Shown one piece after another: positions 46,177 to 56,013 of a DNA stretch of 64,000 nucleotides. The first letter of the stretch is position 1. Each line of letters opens with the position of its first letter. The stretch comes from Scedosporium boydii (Eukaryota > Ascomycota > Sordariomycetes > Microascales > Microascaceae), in NCBI GenBank assembly GCA_002221725.1, contig NJFT01000002.1, positions 124,001-188,000 on the forward strand. Direction: 5' to 3'. The translations under genes and the position numbers were made by a program. The notes under the pieces were generated by a model that had not been told where the DNA came from, searched no databases, and worked only from the letters and a program-made list of their open reading frames with translations.

Positions 46177-47314
46177 CTCTTTGACGAGCCCGAGCAGGAG
46201 GCTCGAGAGTCTAGAGGAGCCCATGATGCAACGGAAGAGTCTGCCCATCTCGAGGACATTCCTAAGCTCGAGAGTCGGTTCTTGACAGATGATCCTGCGT
46301 ACAATTGAATCAAAGACAACTCGCAAGTGCTCTAGGCGCAGGAAGATCAATAATCAATGTATGGACTTCGTAGGATCCACGAAAAGACGGCCTGTGCCAA
46401 GCATTAATGATGATTCCCATGATTCTCGCGATTCTCTCCAGGGTAGCGCTGATCTGCGAGGGGCATCCATTGATTGATGCGTTGATCACTAAAAGTGCCC
46501 CTATTCCTCTTCGGTCTGGGCCCCTGTAATCCCCAGATCTCCGACTCTAACGGTTTCATCGGCACCAGGTCTGTCCATCTGCGACCCAAAGAAAAAGAAG
46601 CAAGCAGCTACCATGTTCTGTCCGATCAAAGAAGCTAATTGACAAGCCGACAGGACACCCCGGCGCTTCCATGCTCAAAGAAGAAGCCCAACGGACAATT
46701 GAATGGAGGACGCGGGCCGAACTTAACGCCGATGTCGCATTCTTCTTTGAGCCTCAAACCGACAAAACAGAGGGGCACGGCGCCTACACAGACACTGCGA
46801 CCCCAACGCGACCATCGGACGACATATTCTTATTTTTTTTTCTTCTTCTGACAGGGCACGCATCTCCGTGACAGCGGCGGTGTCGTTGGGGAAATGTAAG
46901 GGGCATCGTAGACAGTGGGACGGCCAGGATGCGGCCTCTAAGCTTGGTTTTGCGCTCGACTAGGAATGGAAGGTATCGTGAGATGAGGACCCAAGATGTG
47001 GAATATATATCGTAACTCGTTCCCTTTCCTTCGAGAAAAGCTCTGCTTTGGAGTCCTCAAGCTCAGTTCGCTCGTGGCCTCTTCTGAAGTCTTTTACTTT
47101 CTTTCTCACACTCCTTCATTCTTTGCTTGCTCTTTGTAAACCTGCTGAGCAGGCCGTTCGTTTCTGGGAAACTCCATTTCGTTTCTTGAATAACCAAACA
47201 GGCCCTTCTTTTCTTCTTTCCTTTTGGGCCGGATCGAACTCCCTTTTATTCATCCTCTCCTTAAACAAAATTCAGAAGGTCTGTTGTGATACTCTACTGT
47301 GCTGCATATCCACC
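44832..47314. other. Spacer of 2.5 kb with a T29 tract
   Basis: No gene supported. A T29 run is at 46148-46176. A frame open on both strands at 45399-45740 has no recognisable domain. The last 300 bases are the likely promoter and leader of the lectin-like gene, with a TATA-like AATATATATC at 47002-47011. Confidence 0.5.
47002..47011 (+). promoter_or_regulatory. TATA-like element before lectin-like gene
   Basis: AATATATATC about 300 bp before the ATG at 47315, in the expected upstream region. Assigned only by sequence resemblance. Confidence 0.3.
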
Positions 47315-49264
47315 ATGATCTCCAAACTCTCCGTTCTCTTGGCCTATGCCAGCGCCATTGCCCTCGCAGGACCCGTCAAGACTTCCAGGGCCGTTGACCA
47401 GCTCAACCAGGCCTCCTTTGAAGAGGCCCAGCAGCGTGACGAGACCGCCACTCGGGCGTTCTCCGATGTTCAGATCACCACCAGCGACGGACGCTGCCTC
47501 TTCGTCGATTTGCTCTCGGGTGACTTCAGGGCAAACCTAACTCCTCTGCAGGTGGCTGCCTGCGGCAGCACCGATGGCCAGGGATGGGATGTCATCACGG
47601 CAGGAAAGCATAATAATCAAGCCGGCGCTGCGCTCTTGGTCAACACTCTTGTATGTCTTGAGGCCCACTGTCTCTCGTGATAACCCCAAACATCAACAAC
47701 GTACTAACATGTTGGAATATAGTCTCAAGCCTGTGTCAGCTTCGACCCGAGGAGGGCTGCTGATTCCCAAGTCCACCTCTTCTCCTGCGGTGGTCGGGCT
47801 GATGGAAGCGGCGAGGTGTCCAACTCGCAATTGTTCGACTTTGACGGCAGCGCTGGTCCCTTTGCCCTCACACCGCAGAATGCCCAGAACCAGTGCTTGA
47901 CTGTCAACGGGAATGTTGTTGCCATTGCAGGGTGCGATGCGGCTAATGCGAGCCAGTCATTCACTATTGCGGGTGCCGCTGCTAGCGCTGGTGGAGGAAA
48001 TGTTCAGGAGGATGCTGCAACTGGGGGTGGCAACGAGGACAATGCCAGCAACGGTGATGAGGCGGCTGTCGACGATGGACAAGCCGGTAGCGGCAATCAG
48101 ACCGATCCTGGCAACAACGGTGGAAATGGACGAGGCAACCGCCAAGGGAACGGCCAGGGCAATGGACGAGGTAATGGCCAAGGGAACGGTCGAGGCAATG
48201 GAAGGGGAAACAATACAGGCACCCAGGGTACCGGCCGAGTCCGTGGAAACGGCAGAGGCCGCAACCGAGGACAAGGAGCAAACCAAGCCACTGACTGCGC
48301 TCCCGCTCGTGTTGTGACAGTCACCGAGATTATTGAGGTCTCAGCTTCTACGGCGGCAGACTCTGCCGTCGCCACTGAAACTGATGCCGCCGCGGCTACT
48401 GAAACCGCTGTTGCTACCGACTCTGAGGAGGCTCCTGAAACTACGGCCGAGGCCGCCACAACTGCTGAAGAGACCGGTGCCGCTTCTACCACTGACGAAG
48501 CGGCTGCCGTAACCTCTGCACAAGCCGATACTACCACTACTGCTGCTGCCGCCCTTGACGGCATTCTAACCGTCAATCCTACCGAAGCCGTCCCAGTTTC
48601 TCGTGCTGGGGGTACTCTCAACCCCACGGCCGCAGCTGAAGCTCACCAGTTCGACAACACGGCTACCCGTGCCTTCACCGGCGTCCAGATCCGATCCCCC
48701 GAGGGCCAGTGCCTCTTCGTGGATCCTACCGCCGGAGACTTCAGGCAGAACCTTATCCCCGTGCAGCTCGTTGAGTGTACGGGTAGCCCTAACGAGAAGT
48801 TCGACATCGTTACAGCGGGCAAGCACAACAATGCCAATGGCGCTGCTCTCATCGTCAGCAGCTTGGTAGGTTTTCCTATACATCCCCCCCAAATTTGAGC
48901 CTTAGAGACTCGTTCAATTTGGGCTAACTCAAGTCAATGTAGATGAATGGCTGTATCAGCTTCGATGGACGAAGGCAAGCCGGCGACACTGTCACCATCT
49001 TTTCCTGCGGAGGCCGAGCCGCTGGAGGTAACACTCCCCACATAACCCGTATTCTCGAAACTCTCCCTGGATATCGTTTGCTAACGTACTTGAACAGAGG
49101 GTGAAACCAACTCTGGTCAGCTTGTCCCTTTCAACGGCCAGACGCAGCTCGCCTTCGCTCCCGTGAGCGAGAACGGCCGGATCTGCCTCGTGGATGGTGC
49201 GGGTCGCGTTGACTCCGCTGCCTGCACTGGGGATAACTCCCAGGTGTTTACTATCGTTGCTTAA
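47315..49264 (+). CDS. Secreted protein with two ricin-B-like lectin modules and a Gly/Asn-rich linker
   Basis: Four exons: 47315-47650, 47723-48865, 48943-49027 and 49098-49264, about 576 residues. The start (CACCATGATC) gives a signal peptide (MISKLSVLLAYASAIALAG). Two homologous beta-trefoil-like modules occupy about 45-195 and 415-576. Shared landmarks are RCLFVD or QCLFVD, GDFRANL or GDFRQNL, ITAGKHNN or VTAGKHNN, a CVSFD or CISFD block, FSCGGRA, and a final Cys-Leu strand with SQSFTIAG or SQVFTIVA. Between them lie a repetitive segment with NGRGN and NGQGN units (about 240-297) and an Ala/Thr-rich region (about 300-400) that begins with VVTVTEI. Carbohydrate binding at the cell surface or outside the cell is the likely role, by analogy to ricin-B folds; no catalytic domain is present. 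The matching intron position in both modules shows internal duplication. Confidence 0.85.
48118..48290 (+). repeat. In-frame Gly/Asn/Arg/Gln-rich repeat in lectin-like gene
   Basis: Degenerate 12-18 bp units (GGNAATGGNCGAGG-like) encode NGRGN and NGQGN runs between the two lectin modules. Such repeats change length easily by replication slippage. The reading frame is kept throughout. Confidence 0.8.
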
Positions 49265-49815
49265 ATCTTCCTAGTCGCTGGGTGCAGCGATTGAGTGTCT
49301 GCCCATGCGGGCATCACAACTTCTCTTCTACTTTGTGTTATATTACTTTTGGACAATGAAAAAGGCCTCGAGAAACCGAGCTGTTGAACTACAAGTATAT
49401 CTTGAACGAAACGTAGAGTATATACGAAGTGATGCCATAGACTACTCTTTATTCGCTTAAGGCTGGATCGAACTTGTCACTTGAGGGTAAAAGTATGTTG
49501 ATGCCACTTGAACTTTGCCAACCGAATTGCATTGAAACGAATAGAGCCCCTTTTAAAGGCAACCGAATCAAACCACTACCTTCTAACGAGAGCAAAGGGT
49601 ATTCTCTCTTAAAAAACAAGAAAACTGAACTTCCGGGTATCATTGATGTTTAAACTCCGCGCTGAATAAAATCGGATGCAAATAGAGCGGAAGAATGAAA
49701 AGAAAACGAAAAAGAAACCTCTAAATAAGAAAATCCTCGAGAATAACAAGTGCAAAAACCGAAACTTGAAAGAGAAAAACAGAAGAAAGTAATGAAAAGC
49801 AAAAGGAAAAGAGAG
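49265..49815. other. Convergent spacer, no gene seen
   Basis: Lies between the lectin-like gene (+) and the deaminase-like gene (-), so it should hold two 3' untranslated regions. The second half is A-rich on the plus strand. Confidence 0.6.
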
Positions 49816-51450
49816 CTAGACCCAGTAGTGGGACTCACGCTGCTTCTCCGCTCCCTGGGAGCTCTCCTCGACGTCCTCGGCATCGTCGTCGTTGGTAAGG
49901 CGTCTGCGCTTGGGAGCAGAAGGACTCTCGTCGCTGTCGGTAAGGCCTCCGCGATCGGGAGCAGTAGGACTGTCGTCAATATCATAGGACTCGTCTCGGG
50001 ACCTCTTCTGGCCACGGCTGCTGCTCTGCCTACGGTTCTCATTCTATTTGAACCGGCCGCGGACACACGAGGGCGTCGAAAATAGTGGGCTCGGCCTAGG
50101 CTTGGGGTACGGAGTTGGTTGTCGTAGAAGCACGGGACCGGTGTAGCCGTGGTTGCGAATCTGCTGGCGAATCCTCGATGATACCACAGCGGGAGCGGGC
50201 TCAGGAGTGGGCGCATCTTCGGGATCCTCGTTCTCGGAATCCTCACTCTCATCGGAATTCTCCACCAACGGTTCGCCGAGATCCTCAACCTCTTCGTCAA
50301 ATTCGATCGACGGCAGCGGAATGTCACAGTCCTTGAGTTGGGTGACCGATGTGGCCCTAAACTCCTCCTCGCTGATTTCTTCGAGGTCCGGATCGGAGGG
50401 AGGGTAGTCGCCGTGGTCGTCATCGACGTCCTCATCGTCGTCGCTGTACTCGGTCGAGGGGGTGGTGGGGGTGGTCGGGAACGGCGGGTCGAACAGGAGC
50501 CGGGGGTCTACTCCCTGTCGCCGATCGGCATGGTCCTCGGAGTCATCGCGAACCGTGGAAGAAGAGGGGATTTGCTGGTGAGTAGTGGGCTCACCAGCAT
50601 CGTCCTCCTCCTCTTCGACCTCGGGTGTCCGAGCAGCCCAGGACTTCTCACGCAACTCCTCAGGGGTGCGCGACAGAACGTTGCGAGGGTTGGCAGCGTT
50701 CAAAGCCGCGAGGAGACCTTCGCGGAGCTCTACCGGGATATCTGCCGCGTTGTCCTGATCGAGTTCCAGATCGTCCTCGTCCTCGTCGTCGTGGTTGGCG
50801 AGCTCTGGGACGACGCGGCGGCTCGGGAATTGATCGGGCTCTACAGCCCGCAGAAGCCCACCAACGCCGATCGAAAGATCCACGTTCAATAAAGCCGCCA
50901 GGTAGCGTACAAATTTAACGCATAGCTGGCATGGAGACCTGGTGATGTGGATCTCCAGGCGCGGCTCGTTGCCCACGCCCCAGTCGTGCCGCCGGACCTT
51001 TTCAAGGTCGTACAGGCTGACCTCGTCGAACTCCTCCGGGAGCTGGCCAATTCTGGCCAGAAGAGTCGACACCGCAAAAGCGGCCAGCTTCTTCTCGCAG
51101 TGCGAACAATGCCACCTCCCGGCGTGGCCGCGGATCTTCGGTCCGTCGAAGATGCTGCCAACACTCAGGCCCATGATCTTGGCCAGGTGCTTGACGTTTT
51201 TGACCCACTCCGGGCCGAGAACCATTTCGACATCTTTGGGGTGGCCAACCGCACCGGAGAAGGTCGCGGCCACGAGTTGCTCCTCGCCGCCCTGCTGATA
51301 AACAAGGACGCCAGCAACCCGATTGCCAGCCATGTTGGCCTTTGGGCCGGCAAACGATCCCTGTAGGACGTAAACGTTGACCCCCGCGGCAGTCCACTGG
51401 AATAGCATGTTGGACATGCCGTTGGCAACATACGTTCCTACGGAAGGCAT
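49816..51450 (-). CDS. Putative zinc-dependent deaminase-fold protein with acidic disordered tail
   Basis: The ATG at 51450 opens a frame of 468 codons to an in-frame TAG at 50046-50044. The same frame then continues 75 gene-like codons to a second TAG ending at 49816. An 81-nt intron (50110-50030, GTACCC ... CGTAG) would remove the first stop and give about 517 residues. The N-terminal domain (1-200) carries the deaminase zinc signature: GHAGRWHCSHCEKKLAAFAV with the HxE triad His117-Cys118-Glu119, and ITRSPCQLCVKF with Cys174 and Cys177 (PCxxC). In such enzymes Glu shuttles the proton, while His and the two Cys bind zinc. The HxEKKLA form recalls the DYW-like and other nucleic-acid deaminases, so a cytidine deaminase acting on RNA or DNA is possible but unproven. 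From about 215 the chain is very acidic and disordered; the tail has basic patches (KRRR, KRSR) suggesting nuclear import. Its 5' leader probably contains an intron ending just before the ATG. Confidence 0.65.
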
Positions 51451-53247
51451 CGTGACTTCTCGGAAACTCTAGAGAAGGTGATGAGTTAGCATCCTTGCTG
51501 GACACGACGAATTTTATGGCCGGTTGACCATTGCAACGAACTGATGAAACATAGCGATGTCTCCTCAAAATGCCACCCTGATGAGCAGAGGCCTTACAGA
51601 TGTTCACCCAGCCAGTTGGCTCGGGGATCTCGGTAAGGGTGAGGTGGATATGACGAGTATGAGATAGAATATGAAATAGATGTATCAAGTAGACATACAA
51701 GGTAGAAGCATGATGCCGTGGGTCAGAAGTAGCAGGGAGTATGGGCTAAGCAAGAGGAACGAAGAGCAAAGAAATAATAAACACAGAAGACTGGAGATAG
51801 GGATGAGATCTTGGGAACAGGAAGGTGCTCTCCTTGTTTGGGGGCAATGGTGTAGAGTGTCTTGTTGTTTAAGAGGGGAATGAATAGAGACTCGAGAGAA
51901 TAGAAAAATGTTTCAACATACCGTAATTGGAAGATTGAAGGGGGAAGTCGCGAACCACTGGGCTCAATTCGAGGTGGGCGATTGTCAATAGGCCAGGCTC
52001 AATAGACGTCGAGGGAGGTGCCTGCCGGATCGAGAGAATGGAAAGTCGTTAAATCGAAGGGGGGGACGCGAGTGTCGGTAAGAATGGAGTCGAGCCGATA
52101 GAATGAAAGAAATATGATAAATGATGACGGCTAGAATAAAGCTCTGGGAGAAGAGAACAGAGAATGAGAGGGTGTCTTCTTCTGGCTCCTTGATTCGGTA
52201 GGCAGGCGATGGATAGAATGAAGGTGTAGTAAGAACAGAGAAGGAAAGGCGACGTCTGCTTCTTTGCCTTTTGGATTAAGCTGCTGGCTAAATAGATGAT
52301 GGATAGAGGAAACAGAGAATGAGAAGAGGATGTCTGTTTCTCTTTGCTTTGATCAGATAGAATGAGGATTGGAAGAAACAGAGAAGGAGAAGAAAGCATC
52401 TGCTTCTTGTGACTTTGATCAGGTCTGGATGGAGATAGAGTAAAAGATGAAGAGAGGAACTAGAAAAGAAGAGGAAAAAAATCCGATTCTTGCCAGCTTG
52501 CTCAAGTTGGGGATGGGATGAATAAAGAGAATAAAAAACCAGAAAAGAAGAAGGTGTCAAAGCTGAGATGGATAATTGGATTCAAAAGAGATATGATAAT
52601 GGTGTCAGGGAAGAGAGAGGATGTGAACAAGATGATGTGGTGATGTGGTAACAGTTCTCAAAGATGATGTGAAGTCAGATGGAACTGGGGAGCTTGAAAG
52701 AAGAAAGAAGTTGAAAAGGAAGAAGAGAATCATCTGGGATCTGGGAATTATGATGTTGGAAACTGGATCTAGGTCTGGAAGTAAGGGGAAGGAAGGAAGG
52801 AGGCTTCTGCTCCCCAGAAACCATGGTTGGACTCGTGAGGCTTCACTTACACTAAAGGCGAGAGTAACAGGGACGTGGTGACCCCCACCACTTCTGTGGG
52901 CTGGTGCTAGTTTGGGAGGAACTAAGGGCCTTCGCCTGGAGCATGACGAGGGGGATGCAACAGGGAGACCCAGGGCAATGTCGGGTCTGATACAGAATGA
53001 TTTCACCTCGGACGAGGCCTTTCTATAGATTCCCCGGATGAAAACACTCTAGACAAGAAGGTCACTTCAAGTTGAGTCAAGTCCAAGTTACAAAGTATTT
53101 ACTGTGTAAAGATCGAGGTATGTGAACGTGTCTTATGACGGCATGAAAATGCTAACCTGCCAACCTTTTAAAAACCGTGTACGCCATCCTCGATATAAGT
53201 GACCCGATGCCATGGTAGCAAATCAATATGAACATGACATGAACCTT
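51451..53247. other. Upstream region of the deaminase-like gene
   Basis: 1.8 kb, purine-rich on the plus strand and hence pyrimidine-rich in the direction of the deaminase gene. No coding frame is convincing. A CTCTAG acceptor about 20 nt before the ATG suggests a 5'-UTR intron. The segment contains a degenerate tandem repeat (52140-52570, listed separately). The last 250 bases belong to the 3' side of eS19. Confidence 0.5.
52140..52570 (-). repeat. Degenerate ~65-85 bp tandem repeat upstream of the deaminase-like gene
   Basis: About five or six diverged units begin near 52147, 52231, 52308, 52375, 52455 and 52528. On the plus strand each starts with a variant of GAAACAGAGAANGAGAAGA, continues through a T-rich piece (GTCTGCTTCTTTGC-like) and a TTTGATCAG-like piece, and ends in GATGGATAGA. 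The array has no open frame and lies in the expected promoter or leader of the deaminase-like gene. Confidence 0.6.
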
Positions 53248-54181
53248 TTACTCGTCATCATCCTCATCCTCCTCATCAGCCTCAGCGACGGTTTGCGCAA
53301 TACCTGATTGTCAATGTTAGGCAATGTACCAATTGGAATAATGTCTGAACCAATAGAAGGATTGGGCATAGAAGAAACATACGGTCAAGATCACGCTGGC
53401 CGGCCTGGGTAATCCTGCGTCCACCCTTCTCCTCATCCTGCTCAACGACACCGATCTTCTCGAGGGCCTGGAGGATCTTGCGGTCGACGCTGCCGGAGGC
53501 ATCGACGTGCCTGGAGGGACGGACACCCCTGTTCTTGGCGGAACCGTGGACCTTTCGGAGACGGCCAACACCGACGGTCTTGCGGAGGTAGACGTGGCGG
53601 GCGACGGAAGCGGCACGAACGTAGAACCAGTCGATGTCCTGGGGAGGAAGCTCCTTGGCAGGGCCAGTCTTGACGAGCTCAACCCATCCTGTTCAAACTG
53701 ATTAGCCCCAGATACTTTCAAAGAAATCTTGCCAAAGAGACGGGGCTCTGGTTCTCGGCAGATAGGCAGGGAATAAAAGGGGGGGGGGAACAAACCGGGA
53801 ATGGGGAGCTTGCCCTGGCGCTTCAGGAAAGCCGCGTAGGCATTGATGAACTTTTGCGCCTGGAGACAAGGGAAACCCACTGAATTAGCATTATTCCGTC
53901 ATCAGAAGTCTTTCGACTCCCTCACGCCTGCTCCTGATCCTGAGAGAAGAGATTGCGACATCTTTCTTGCTCTCTCAGCGCAGATATATGGCGCATCCCC
54001 CGTGGTTGATTGGGCCGATGCCATCGAGCTCGACTCAAGAAGTCGGCCGATGCAATGGCCAAGGGGGTGCCCATTTATGCGAAATGCATGCTTTTTTCTT
54101 TGCGTGTCCGGAGCGAACTGGCCGGAAGGATAATTGTGGTTAACCTACTTCGACGTCGCGAACAGAAACTCCGCCAGGCAT
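53248..54181 (-). CDS. RPS19: 40S ribosomal protein S19 (eS19)
   Basis: Small-subunit ribosomal protein of the 40S head. Four exons: 54181-54149, 53859-53796, 53688-53383 and 53303-53248, about 152 residues, slightly above the usual 145 because of an acidic tail. Exon 1 encodes MPGGVSVRDVE; exon 2 AQKFINAYAAFLKRQGKLPI; exon 3 GWVELVKTGPAKELPPQDID, WFYVRAASVARHVYLRKTVG, VGRLRKVHGSAKNRG and the C-terminal helix region. The last exon ends in an unusual run of Asp/Glu. The first intron is about 290 nt, long for this window, a feature often seen in fungal ribosomal protein genes. Confidence 0.95.
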
Positions 54182-54735
54182 GTTTGCGGTATTGATCTGG
54201 AAAGTTGGTTGGGTGATGGGTGGGTTGTCGGATTGGCGATGTTGAATTTCACAGATGAGACGAAGTTGAAGTTCTCAAAAAAATATTAAAGTGGTGTTGG
54301 ATGTCCTGGCGGGGCTAGCGCTAGGGCTTGGGTTAGGCTCAATCAAGATCACAATCTGTGTGTGAATGTGGAAGCTTAGTCATGAAAAGTACACAACGCA
54401 CTGTGCAGGGTCAAGTGTCAAAGGTGTATATTATATTATTAACACTGTTACTATTTTGAAATCCGCAGATATGACGAAGTTGAACCTAAACTCCCCCAAA
54501 CAATGAAGTAGATGATGGCTCATCATCAAGTCTCATTTGACATTTTCTTCAAACCCCTTCGATCCTAGTAACTTTGAGTGCCTTCCCTTGTATATCTAAA
54601 ACGGCGTCCGACCTGACCTCAGGGAACTTGATTGAATTTCCCACCCTTACAATTGTGGAGTCCTGTAGGACGCTAGTGACATCCGCTGCCGGCTGTGTAT
54701 CGACAGAACTTCAATTTAGAAAGCTGGACTAGATA
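54182..54735. promoter_or_regulatory. Upstream region of eS19
   Basis: 554 bp between the eS19 start and the next frame. It contains GGGGCTAGCGCTAGGGC with a perfect 10-bp palindrome CTAGCGCTAG at 54315-54324, followed by GGGTTAGG, a telobox-like sequence often found near ribosomal protein promoters. An AT-rich block is at 54427-54460. Confidence 0.45.
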
Positions 54736-55236
54736 CTACTGGATAGACCTCTCAAATCCGAACTGACAACTCCTCGATAAGTGCCTGGCGAGATTATCTT
54801 GCCTCGTAAAAATGGCAGTACCTCCCGGGTTAGTGCAGGTCATCCTGCGTAAGCGTAAGTGTAGGGATTTGTGCTTCATGATTCCCTTGAGATATCTTGA
54901 GGTGTAGTTGCACCCGATAACGCTTGATTTGTGATGGTTGGCTTGGTCTGCAACTTCCAAGAGGAATTTGTTGAGAGCAGCGAACCCGCTCTCTTCCAGA
55001 TGTAATACCGTCATGTTAGTTGCATCTTTGTTCGGTCGATTCTCGTCGCCCTGCCTCCATCGAGCTTTGACAGTGTTACCCAGCCCCGCCGCCTCGTAGC
55101 CAGTCGACGTTGCCTGTGCTCGTTTTTCCAGGAGCCGGTCGGCTTGTTCGAGTAAACGTTTCCAATCGCTATTCATGGAGTCCTGGGCTGATGTTTCAAG
55201 ACTCGACTCCGTATCCCGCTGCTCCCATATTCTCAT
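54736..55236 (-). pseudogene. Decayed zinc-finger-like open frame
   Basis: A 166-codon frame whose last third resembles two C2H2 fingers: CNYTSRYLKGIMKHKSLH keeps His-x3-His, and TCTNPGGTAIFTRQDNLARH keeps the F-x5-L-x2-H spacing. Each finger appears to lack its second Cys, so zinc binding is unlikely. The first two-thirds (about 110 residues) have no recognisable domain. The ATG overlaps the last codons of the neighbouring two-TM frame in another phase. It may be a remnant of a regulator gene, or chance. Confidence 0.35.
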
Positions 55237-55881
55237 TGAATAGGGTTCTTTTCTTTTCGATTTCTAACCAGCCATAAAACTAGTACGATGGAAGCCAGGA
55301 GAATGATGGAGAGGAGCAAAAGCACTCCCCCGAATTGGTAGATCGCAGGTATACGAGCAACCACTCCCCTCCCTTCAAAAATCTTGCTCAGTTCGCGGGC
55401 AATAAATCGTCGGAAAGGATGTAGAGAATGAACTTTGACATGGGGAGGAGGCGGAAGAGTAATCTTCGTGATCTCTTCACAACTAGAAGTCGCCTCGCCT
55501 CCTTTCTAGAAGGTGAGTGATTTCATATTAGCAGCATTTCTTACCAACAGGAGGGGGCTGGGAGGGAGGGAATCTTGCCAACTGTTCTTAACACTGCTCA
55601 ATGTAGTCCTTCAGTGCAGTCCACTCAGCTAGTTCGAGCGCCTTCCTGGATATCTCCTGGCCATGGAACCCTGGAAGCAGGGCTACTATGGCGACGACCA
55701 AGCTGATGACTGCAACAATCCATCCTGTTACCGCCAGGCAGTGATTCGCAATCCATTTCCGGAGGTGATCCGCAAAGCTGTCCTCTTTTTGCGTCAGAGA
55801 TGTGGAGGGCGATCTCGGTGTGGCTGCCTAGGTCGCTGCGTTTGGCGGCCTCGCCGGTGGCCTCACAGTGGCTGTCACCAT
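55233..55881 (-). pseudogene. Disrupted fungal two-transmembrane protein
   Basis: From the ATG at 55881 the frame encodes a protein with two membrane segments (GWIVAVISLVVAIVALLPGF and FGGVLLLLSIILLASIVLVL). Between them come the soluble motif ALELAEWTALKDYIEQC, then after a short intron (about 55545-55506) CEEITKITLPPPPHVKV. It ends at TGA 55235-55233. This 'EWTA-KD-E-C ... LPPP' layout with a TM at each end recurs in uncharacterised mould proteins. Two stops interrupt the frame: TAG at 55830-55828 and TAA at 55590-55588, exactly 80 codons apart. Each replaces what would be a Gln codon by a single C-to-T change. Gene-like sequence flanks both stops, so I treat it as a recent pseudogene rather than random DNA. 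Confidence 0.55.
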
Positions 55882-56013
55882 CGAGGAGCGTAGAAATGAG
55901 GGAGGGTGTACCGATGGTGGGCTATATAGCTCTAGAAACCCAAAAGATGAGATGGAGACAATGCCGAGGCTAGTTACCTCGTCCCAAAGCAGAGGATATA
56001 CACACGTCTTTTT

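Noticed and set aside
47048..47314. Upstream extension of the lectin-like protein
   Set aside because: It lacks a good ATG and would bury the clear signal peptide that starts at 47315.
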